Source: Accumulibacter sp.
GTDB taxonomy: Bacteria > Pseudomonadota > Gammaproteobacteria > Burkholderiales > Rhodocyclaceae
Direction: 5' to 3'
NCBI GenBank assembly: GCA_031274075.1
Contig: JAISQQ010000279.1
Location: 1-5,074, forward strand
Length of the DNA stretch: 5,074 nt
The position numbers and the translations under genes are program-made. Shown here in pieces: positions 1 to 5,074 of this stretch. Numbering within the stretch: the first letter of the stretch is position 1; every line of letters starts with the position of its first letter. The notes under the pieces were generated by a model. It was not told the DNA's origin. It saw only the letters and a list, made by a program, of their open reading frames with translations, and did no database searches.

Positions 1-854
1 TAGCGGATCATGCAGCCGTGATCGGCGTCGCCGAGTCCGTCGGCGAGGCAGGACTGGATGATTTCCCGCGCTACCGCGTGTATCGGCATGGGCATGTGGG
101 TTTCCATGGCGATGTCGAAGGCGTTTTGCAGATCCTTCGCGTGATACTTGATGACCCCGCCGGGCTTGATGTCGCCGGCCAGCATCATGGGGTCTTTCGC
201 GTCCAGGATGTTGGAGCCGCCCAGACCGGTGCGTATGGTCTGGAAAACCATTTCGGAATCGACGCCCGCCTTGGCCGCGAAGGTCAGGGTTTCGCTGACC
301 GAAGCGATATTGGCCATGACGAGGAGCTGGTTGCAGACTTTGCAGACGCTCCCGGCGCCGATGTCGCCGATCCGATTGATGGTCGCGCCCAGGGCTTTGA
401 ACACGGGCAGGGCTTCGTCGAAATCCGCCTTGCCGCCTCCGGCCATGATGGTCAGCGTGCCGTCGATGGCGCGCGGCTCGCCGCCGGAAATCGGCGCGTC
501 GAGCATCCGCAGCCTCTTTTCCGTCAGCGCGGCGCGCAGTTCCCGCGCGGCGATGGGCGACACGGATGTCATATCCACGACCAGGGTTCCGGGCCTGGCG
601 TTTTCGGCGACGCCCTCCGGCCCCAGCATGACTTGCCTGACGGCGGGCCAGTCCGGCAGGGTGGTAATCACCATGTCCGCGTCGCGCACCGCCTCGGCGA
701 CGCTGCCGGCGGCGTTTCCGCCGGAGGCCGCCAATTGGTCGAGCTTGGCGCGGGAACGGTTGTAGCCGTATACGGCAAACCCTGCCTTGACGAGATTGCA
801 GGCCATGGGCAGGCCCATGACGCCGAGTCCGATGAAAGCTATGGTCTTGATCAT
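1..854 (-). CDS. NAD(P)-dependent beta-hydroxyacid dehydrogenase, GarR/tartronate-semialdehyde-reductase type (3' end cut by window)
   Basis: The protein reads MIKTIAFIGLGVMG at its start. Residues 9-14 (G-L-G-V-M-G) are the Rossmann dinucleotide-binding loop. Residues 119-125 (D-A-P-I-S-G-G) followed by E-P-R-A-I-D-G-T-L form the substrate-binding signature typical of 2-hydroxy-3-oxopropionate reductases. The catalytic lysine is K172, in G-A-G-S-V-C-K, with N175 after it, and K240-D241 matches the late family motif. The family reversibly reduces small semialdehydes such as tartronate semialdehyde to glycerate, in the cytoplasm. N32-R33-S34 follows the second strand, where NAD-preferring members carry an acidic residue, so NADPH preference is likely (inference). 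There are 284 complete codons here and the usual length is about 295, so only about ten residues are missing. The ATG is preceded by a good ribosome binding site. Exact substrate is uncertain: 3-hydroxyisobutyrate or succinic-semialdehyde-type activity is possible. Confidence 0.93.
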   Translation of the reverse strand, partial: MIKTIAFIGLGVMGLPMACNLVKAGFAVYGYNRSRAKLDQLAASGGNAAGSVAEAVRDADMVITTLPDWPAVRQVMLGPEGVAENARPGTLVVDMTSVSPIAARELRAALTEKRLRMLDAPISGGEPRAIDGTLTIMAGGGKADFDEALPVFKALGATINRIGDIGAGSVCKVCNQLLVMANIASVSETLTFAAKAGVDSEMVFQTIRTGLGGSNILDAKDPMMLAGDIKPGGVIKYHAKDLQNAFDIAMETHMPMPIHAVAREIIQSCLADGLGDADHGCMIR

Positions 855-862
855 CCGCGGTA

Positions 863-868
863 CTCCTT
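863..868 (-). promoter_or_regulatory. Ribosome binding site of the dehydrogenase gene
   Basis: The minus strand reads AAGGAG followed by eight bases (TACCGCGG) and then the ATG at 854. This near-consensus Shine-Dalgarno sequence fixes the start codon and shows that the gene can be translated independently of the SWIM gene upstream. Confidence 0.75.
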
Positions 869-888
869 GTCTGTTGTATCCGTCATAC

Positions 889-906
889 GCAAATCCTGCA
901 AATCCT
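889..906. repeat. Two tandem copies of a 9-base unit (GCAAATCCT) in the intergenic gap
   Basis: On the plus strand GCAAATCCT occurs twice head to tail and is followed by GTTCC; on the minus strand this reads as AGGATTTGC twice. It lies between the end of the SWIM gene and the ribosome binding site of the dehydrogenase gene. The unit resembles short CAGGATT-type tandem repeats that I recall from intergenic DNA of many unrelated bacteria. Only two clean copies are present, so chance is possible. There is no visible link to either neighbouring gene. Confidence 0.55.
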
Positions 907-989
907 GTTCCCGCCGGAGACGTCCGCACGCCTCGCCGCACGGCGCCCGTCGTATTTCCAATCACCTCCGGCGCACCGGAAACGCTCCG

Positions 990-1694
990 TCACAATCCGA
1001 AAATCCCGGCGACGTCGCCCTTGAGCACGCGGTTCGTTTTCTTGTGCGCGTTTTTCAGGAGTTTTTTCATTTTCTCGTCCACCGATTTTTTCAGCAATTC
1101 CTCGAAGGGAATGCCGCGCAGCTTGAAAAACAGCAGGGGCTCGGTGTCGAGCCGCGCGCCGATGCCGTAGAGCGTCGCCGCCACGTGCTTGCACATGACG
1201 GCGTAATCGGGGCAGTCGCATTGCATGTGTATTTCGCGCGGCGAGGGAAAGAGTCCTTCGCCCTGGCGCATGAAGATTTCGCCGAGTTCTTCCGGAAATT
1301 TCCCTTCGACCAGCTCGGCCAGGCTGCCGATGCGCCGGCCCACCTGTTCCGCGACCGTCCGCCACGTCTTTTTGGAAAGGCCGTCGATCCCGATCTGGAC
1401 ATGGTACAACTCCGAGCCCATCACCATCGACGCGACCTTGCCGTCGGAGATCGACAAATCGATCACTTGCCCGTTGCGCACGTAGGATCGTCCGCGCCCG
1501 ATGCGGTTTTCGAAATCGGCGTAACGCTCCAGATTCGCGCACCACGACGCGCCCCACCAGGTCCTGGCGATCTTCTTGCCGGAAATCTCGACCGGCGACA
1601 GTTTGGTGGTCTTGCCGAGCGCCGCGATTTTCTTCCGCGCTTCCGCCCGCCGCTGGGCCACCGGAACGTAGGGTTTGAATTCGAACCAGTTCAC
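990..1694 (-). CDS. SWIM zinc-finger protein, partner of the adjacent SNF2 ATPase
   Basis: A 234-residue protein with a SWIM zinc site at residues 159-170: C159-x-C161, six residues, C168-K-H170 (CxCx6CxH). All four metal ligands are present. SWIM domains bind zinc and are thought to contact DNA or proteins. The N-terminal part carries the block usual for bacterial stand-alone SWIM proteins: W-W-G-x-S-W near residues 46-51, R-G-R-S-Y-V-R at 67-73, then a small beta-rich segment to about 103. The C-terminal 35 residues are lysine-rich (K-K-L-L-K-N-A-H-K-K), which would suit nucleic-acid contact. The start is GTG, chosen because GGAGG lies six bases upstream and the preceding SNF2 stop is only one base away. 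That spacing implies translational coupling and probably a fixed ratio of the two proteins. No signal peptide or membrane segment is seen. The family assignment is firm and the cellular role is unknown. Confidence 0.93.
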   Translation of the reverse strand: MNWFEFKPYVPVAQRRAEARKKIAALGKTTKLSPVEISGKKIARTWWGASWCANLERYADFENRIGRGRSYVRNGQVIDLSISDGKVASMVMGSELYHVQIGIDGLSKKTWRTVAEQVGRRIGSLAELVEGKFPEELGEIFMRQGEGLFPSPREIHMQCDCPDYAVMCKHVAATLYGIGARLDTEPLLFFKLRGIPFEELLKKSVDEKMKKLLKNAHKKTNRVLKGDVAGIFGL

Positions 1695-1695
1695 G

Positions 1696-4368
1696 TCACG
1701 CCTCCAGGGTGAAGAGATTCATCAACTCGGCATTGCTCATCTCGGTGATCCATTTTTCGCCGGCGCTCGCGGAGACGACCTCGTCGGCCAGCTTGCGCTT
1801 CTCTTCGAGCATGTTGTCGATCTTTTCCTCGATCGTGCCGGTGGTCACGAACTTATGCACCATGACGTTTTTCTGCTGCCCGATGCGGAACGCCCGGTCC
1901 GTCGCCTGGTTCTCGATGGCCGGATTCCACCAGCGGTCGAAATGCACGACGTGGTTCGCCGCCGTCAGGTTCAGGCCGACGCCGCCGGCCTTGAGCGAGA
2001 GCACCATGAACGGCACGTAGTCGTCGCCGTTGAAGGTCTTGACCAGATCGCCGCGCCGGGCGACCGGCGTTCCGCCGTGGAGCACCAGCCCGCGGCGCTC
2101 GAAGATCGTTTCGAGGAAGCGGGCGAGGGGGTCGGCGATTTCCCGGAACTGCGTGAACACCAGCACGCGCTCGCGCTTTTCGCGGATCGTTTCGCAAATC
2201 TCCGCGAGCAGCTCGAATTTCCCGCCGTGCCGGGCGTCGAAGGCGCCCTGGCCCAGATACTGGTCGGGGTGATTGCAGATCTGCTTGAATTTCATGATGC
2301 CGGCCAGCACCAGGCCGCGCCGCGCGATGGGCTCGATGTCCTCGTTCCGCAAGGCGGCGGCCATGTCCCTGACCAGCGCCTCGTAGAGCACGACCTGCTT
2401 CCGGGTCAGCGAGGCGAAGGCGCGCATCTCGACCTTGTCCGGCAGGTCCGAGATGATCGCCTTGTCGGTCTTGAGGCGGCGCAGGATGAACGGCCCGATC
2501 GTCTCGCGCAGCTTGCCGTAGCCCGTCCCGTTTTCGGACAGCTTCTTGGCGAAGTCCGAGAATTCCTTGCTCGTGCCCAGGAAGCCCTTGTTCAGGAAAT
2601 CGAAGATCGACCACAGGTCGGACAGGCGGTTTTCGACCGGCGTGCCGGTCATGGCGATGCGCGCCGCGGCGCGCAGGTTCTTGACCGCCTTGCTCTGCCG
2701 GGAGGCGTGGTTCTTGATCGCCTGCGCCTCGTCGAGGATCAGCAGGTCCCACGCCGGTTCGGCGAGCGATTCCAGGCGCGCCGCCATGCCGTAGGTGGTG
2801 ATGAACAAATCCGCGTCGTCCAGGGAAAATTCGCGGCTCCCCTCGCGGCTTCCCGGATGAATGATCGAAATCTTCAGGCGGGGCGCGAATTTTTCCGCCT
2901 CGCTTCGCCAGTTCGGCAAGAGCGAGGCCGGAACCACGAGCAGGCTCTTGATTCCCGAACTCCCGCCCTCCCGCGAGCGTTTTTTTCCGCCGCTTTTCTC
3001 GCGCAGGGCGTCGAGCAGGGCCAGCACCTGCACCGTCTTGCCCAGCCCCATGTCGTCGGCCAGCAAGGCGCCGAAACCCAGCTCCTTCATGCTCCCCAGC
3101 CAGTTCAGCCCGGTCTGCTGATAGCCGCGCAAGGCGGCGCAAAAATCCTTGCCGGGCGCAAGGCCGCCATCCCCGGAAGGGTTCAGGAGCTTCGCGCGGA
3201 TGGCGTTCAGCCATTCGCCGTGGCTCACTTCGACCCCGCCGCCAAACTGGGCGGCGAGGTCCGAGAGGCCCATTTGCAGGCGCATGGCCTCGGCGAAGCT
3301 CATGCCTTCCATCTGCCGCGCCTTGTCGAAGGCGTTCAGCGCCGCTCGCAGTTTCTCGTGATCGAGTTCGACCCACTTGCCCTTGATGAACGACAGCCCC
3401 TCGGACATGGCGAGGATTTTTTCCGCCTCGTCCCGGCCGATCTCCATGTCGTCGAGGTAAATCGCCGGATCGAAGGCGATCAGGGCCTCGACCCCGAGCG
3501 TGGCGGGCTTTTTCCCGCCGATCGACAGGACGGCCCGGGCGCCGGCCTTCTTCTTCCACCAGTCGGGCATCCGGCAGACGATGCCGCATTCCTCGTAGAG
3601 CGGCATTTCCTTGAGGAAGGTATAGGCGTCCTTCGCCGTAAACCCCAGCGGCGAGAACAATTCGCCGCTCTCGGTCAGCTCGGAAATGAACGCGCTGCGA
3701 TCCGCCGCCCGGCTCACGGTCGCCAGCAGCGAAAGCAGCCGGGCCTGGTCGCCCTTGTTTTCGAGCAGCGCGTTCTTCAGCGGCAGATGCGCGACGGCGT
3801 CCTTTTTCTTGCCGCTGGTGGTGCTGTAGGTGGCGAGAAACGCGAAGGGATAATCCTCCGTCTTGTGTTCGACCAAGTGAAAAAACACGCGCCCCACCGT
3901 GTTCAGCACGGGGTTCTTGCTCTTGAAATACTCCTCGGGCGTCCCCGAAAACGCCGCGAATTCCGCGTCGAAGATATCCGACAACTGCCACCAGACGTTT
4001 CTCAGCCAGGCGTCGTCGATGTATTCCGCGCCGATGGCATAGGGGGATTCTTGCCGCAGTTCCGCGAAAACCTGCGCCTCCGGCCGGGCGGCGCGGCGCG
4101 TGAGCGCCAGGTCGCCATCGCGCGAAAGCTCATGCACGAAGCGTTCCGCCAACTGCTTGAGAAAGCCCATCGACGGCGACATGTGCGCCGCCCGGCCGGA
4201 AAAACCGAAGTCGTACAAGGTCTCGAACGGCCGGCTCTCGAACCCGCGCGCCAGCGCTTCGTCGCACCAGAAGTCGCGCGCCTCCGTCGCGTCCTTTTCG
4301 ACGCGGAACCCGCTCCGCGTGAACACCGCGACCAGTTCGTAGTTTCTCGAAGGTGCTTGTTTTGCCAT
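1696..4368 (-). CDS. SNF2-family DNA-dependent ATPase/helicase with bacterial SNF2-associated domain
   Basis: An 890-residue protein with the complete SNF2 motor. L-R-x-Y-Q-Q-x-G-x-x-W-L lies at about 413-424. Motif I, D-D-M-G-L-G-K-T, is at 438-445, and motif II, D-E-A-Q, at 546-549. Motif III, M-T-G-T-P-V-E-N, starts at 573, motif IV, V-L-V-F-T-Q-F, at 735, and motif V, K-A-G-G-V-G-L-N-L, near 793. Motif VI, Q-A-T-D-R-A-F-R-I-G-Q, ends near 831. Residues of about 250-340 (F-L-K-E-M-P, then P-D-W-W, then K-W-V-E-L-D) match the domain found before the motor in bacterial SNF2 proteins. The first 250 residues are not assignable. The family uses ATP to track along double-stranded DNA and displace bound proteins. 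I chose the ATG at 4368, 13 bases after the phosphatase stop. A TTG at 4410 would add 14 residues but lacks a ribosome binding site and overlaps the phosphatase gene. A Gly/Ser/Lys/Arg-rich insert at about 458-473 separates motif I from Ia. Substrate and pathway are unknown. Confidence 0.95.
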   Translation of the reverse strand: MAKQAPSRNYELVAVFTRSGFRVEKDATEARDFWCDEALARGFESRPFETLYDFGFSGRAAHMSPSMGFLKQLAERFVHELSRDGDLALTRRAARPEAQVFAELRQESPYAIGAEYIDDAWLRNVWWQLSDIFDAEFAAFSGTPEEYFKSKNPVLNTVGRVFFHLVEHKTEDYPFAFLATYSTTSGKKKDAVAHLPLKNALLENKGDQARLLSLLATVSRAADRSAFISELTESGELFSPLGFTAKDAYTFLKEMPLYEECGIVCRMPDWWKKKAGARAVLSIGGKKPATLGVEALIAFDPAIYLDDMEIGRDEAEKILAMSEGLSFIKGKWVELDHEKLRAALNAFDKARQMEGMSFAEAMRLQMGLSDLAAQFGGGVEVSHGEWLNAIRAKLLNPSGDGGLAPGKDFCAALRGYQQTGLNWLGSMKELGFGALLADDMGLGKTVQVLALLDALREKSGGKKRSREGGSSGIKSLLVVPASLLPNWRSEAEKFAPRLKISIIHPGSREGSREFSLDDADLFITTYGMAARLESLAEPAWDLLILDEAQAIKNHASRQSKAVKNLRAAARIAMTGTPVENRLSDLWSIFDFLNKGFLGTSKEFSDFAKKLSENGTGYGKLRETIGPFILRRLKTDKAIISDLPDKVEMRAFASLTRKQVVLYEALVRDMAAALRNEDIEPIARRGLVLAGIMKFKQICNHPDQYLGQGAFDARHGGKFELLAEICETIREKRERVLVFTQFREIADPLARFLETIFERRGLVLHGGTPVARRGDLVKTFNGDDYVPFMVLSLKAGGVGLNLTAANHVVHFDRWWNPAIENQATDRAFRIGQQKNVMVHKFVTTGTIEEKIDNMLEEKRKLADEVVSASAGEKWITEMSNAELMNLFTLEA
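1701..1705 (-). promoter_or_regulatory. Ribosome binding site of the SWIM gene, inside the end of the SNF2 gene
   Basis: The minus strand reads GGAGG, then CGTGAC, then the GTG start at 1694. The site lies within the last codons of the SNF2 gene, and the SNF2 stop TGA lies between it and the start. This supports the non-ATG start and suggests that ribosomes ending on SNF2 restart on the SWIM gene. Confidence 0.75.
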
Positions 4369-4381
4369 GGATCCCGTCAGC

Positions 4382-4930
4382 TCATAAGGGGAAGATTTGG
4401 GTGTTTTCAATGTCTGGGGTCTGATACAGAAGGGTTTGCGGGGTGCGGGGGAGATTGTGCAGGTGCATGAAAAGGGCGCGGATGAACAGGCCGTGCGTAA
4501 AAACGAGGGTGAACTTCCGGCGATCTATACGCCCCAGGGTGGTTTCGACGCGCTCGAACAACTGGTCGAGAGATTCGGTGCCTGGACCATTGACCAGGGC
4601 GGGATCGTTGCGGGAGTAATAGGCATCGCGGAGAGGCGCGCGTTCGTCAATGTTGGTGTCGCGGCAAAGCGCTTCGTCCAGATAGCAAAATTCCTGCACC
4701 GGCCATGTTTCGACGGGGGCGGCAGGGTATTTCTCGATGCAGGGTTGCGCGGTTTGGCGGGCGCGCAGGAACGGGGAGACAACGATGAGGTCGGGAGTGC
4801 GGGTGATCTGCGCGGCAAGGGAGCGGGCTTGTTCATGTCCGCGCGGGGAGAGGGGAACGTCGGCGTTGGAGTCGCTGCGCCCACCCGCGTTGGAATGGCT
4901 TTCACCATGCCGGATAAAGTAGCAATACAT
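4382..4930 (-). CDS. Histidine-phosphatase superfamily protein (phosphoglycerate-mutase-like, PhoE/SixA type)
   Basis: A 182-residue cytoplasmic protein. The R-H-G-E signature is at residues 7-10, with H8 as the phospho-accepting histidine. S52-P-F-L-R56-A-x-Q-T-A is the second phosphate-binding arginine motif. E80 fits the general-acid position, G-x-E-S at 117-120 is a family motif, and T145-H146-G supplies the second catalytic histidine. All catalytic residues are present. Length is near the 180-220 usual for short phosphatases and lacks the inserts of true cofactor-dependent phosphoglycerate mutase, so a phosphatase is more likely than a mutase. The substrate cannot be read from sequence; small phosphoesters or phosphohistidine in a protein are both possible. 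The start is fixed by an in-frame TGA five codons upstream and by the need for R7-H8, yet no Shine-Dalgarno sequence precedes it. Third positions look somewhat less G/C-biased than in the SNF2 gene. It ends 13 bases before the preferred SNF2 start, so co-transcription is likely. Confidence 0.93.
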   Translation of the reverse strand: MYCYFIRHGESHSNAGGRSDSNADVPLSPRGHEQARSLAAQITRTPDLIVVSPFLRARQTAQPCIEKYPAAPVETWPVQEFCYLDEALCRDTNIDERAPLRDAYYSRNDPALVNGPGTESLDQLFERVETTLGRIDRRKFTLVFTHGLFIRALFMHLHNLPRTPQTLLYQTPDIENTQIFPL

Positions 4931-4947
4931 AAAGGTCGCGGATCATT

Positions 4948-5072
4948 GTGTTTCAGGAAACCACTGGATGGGCAAGCGTAACAAGGAGTGCGACAGGAGA
5001 TCAAGGGGAAAACGCTTGTTTGAGTTTGCCGCGCACGACCCTGGGCCTGGCGGGATACTTTACCTGAAACAC
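4948..5072. repeat. 10-base inverted repeat pair flanking the region upstream of the phosphatase gene
   Basis: GTGTTTCAGG at 4948-4957 has its exact reverse complement, CCTGAAACAC, at 5063-5072. The first copy also forms part of a small palindrome, GTTTC-AG-GAAAC, at 4950-4961, located 20-31 bases upstream of the phosphatase ATG. Such a placement would suit an operator, but the 105 bases between the arms make a simple hairpin unlikely. No matching regulator is encoded in the window, and chance occurrence cannot be excluded. Confidence 0.3.
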
Positions 5073-5074
5073 GC
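5001..5074 (-). CDS. Possible C-terminal tail of an upstream gene (cut by window edge)
   Basis: From position 5072 the minus strand reads 23 sense codons ending in TGA at 5001-5003. The peptide begins V-F-Q-V-K-Y-P-A-R-P-R-V-V-R and ends K-Q-A-F-S-P. It has the same orientation as all the other genes and would leave 70 bases before the phosphatase start. The piece is too short to recognise a family. A competing reading exists on the plus strand: ATG at 4968, with AGGA nine bases upstream, stays open to the window end for about 35 codons. I slightly favour the minus-strand tail because of gene direction only. Confidence 0.28.
   Translation of the reverse strand, partial: VFQVKYPARPRVVRGKLKQAFSP

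Noticed and set aside
967..980. Small hairpin (TCCGG-N4-CCGGA) just after the SWIM stop, considered as a terminator
   Set aside because: The stem is only five pairs and no T run follows on the minus strand, so an intrinsic terminator is not supported.
18..1712. 564-codon plus-strand open frame across the dehydrogenase and SWIM genes
   Set aside because: It spans two unrelated real minus-strand genes and the gap between them, and has no recognisable motif. GC-bias shadow.
1853..3991. 712-codon open frame on the minus strand in a second frame within the SNF2 gene
   Set aside because: Its composition is dominated by Arg, Gly, Ala and Pro, and it overlaps a gene with all its motifs intact. Out-of-frame shadow.
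4369..4410. TTG start at 4410 for the SNF2 protein
   Set aside because: It adds 14 residues encoded in the overlap with the phosphatase end and has no ribosome binding site. The ATG at 4368 fits the operon spacing better.
1675..4470. Very long open frame (about 930 codons) on the plus strand opposite the SNF2 gene
   Set aside because: It is the antisense image of a GC-rich gene. The sequence is rich in R, G, A, H and Q with no recognisable domain, while the minus strand encodes a complete SNF2 motor.
4397..4981. 194-codon plus-strand open frame opposite the phosphatase
   Set aside because: No family features, while the opposite strand carries both catalytic histidine motifs of a phosphatase.
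4931..5000. Sigma-70-like promoter for the phosphatase operon
   Set aside because: The TTG-starting hexamers present are not paired with a plausible -10 box at 16-18 base spacing.

Overview
This is a GC-rich bacterial window in which every gene I can support lies on the minus strand, so reading order runs from right to left. The layout is: an unresolved right edge (4931-5074, possibly the tail of an upstream gene); a histidine-phosphatase family protein (4382-4930); a large SNF2-family DNA-dependent ATPase (1696-4368); a small SWIM zinc-finger protein (990-1694); a 135-base non-coding gap holding a short tandem repeat; and a beta-hydroxyacid dehydrogenase of the GarR / tartronate-semialdehyde-reductase type that runs off the left edge (1-854). 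The GC richness, strong G/C bias at third codon positions and Shine-Dalgarno sequences before two of the genes indicate a GC-rich bacterium. Nothing in the window fixes its phylum. No tRNA, rRNA, CRISPR array, insertion sequence or phage gene is visible.

The core of the window is a tightly packed unit of phosphatase, SNF2 ATPase and SWIM protein. The phosphatase stop and the preferred SNF2 start are 13 bases apart. The SNF2 stop and the GTG start of the SWIM gene are one base apart, with the SWIM ribosome binding site inside the last codons of the SNF2 gene. The SNF2 protein has a full set of helicase motifs behind a bacterial SNF2-associated domain. The SWIM protein has an intact CxCx6CxH zinc site. 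Pairing of a stand-alone SWIM protein with a SNF2 ATPase recurs in bacteria (as I recall, ywqA/ywqB of Bacillus subtilis), and its function is poorly known. The pair is probably a two-part nucleic-acid machine, with the SNF2 protein as motor and the SWIM protein as DNA- or protein-binding partner. That role is inference.

The dehydrogenase has its own good ribosome binding site and is separated by 135 bases, so it may be a separate metabolic gene or the last gene of the same transcript. Because of the GC bias, very long open frames exist on the opposite strand and in a second minus-strand frame (up to about 930 codons). These are judged to be shadows of the real genes. I see no clear evidence of a wholly new system. 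The least described element is the SNF2-SWIM pair with its phosphatase neighbour.
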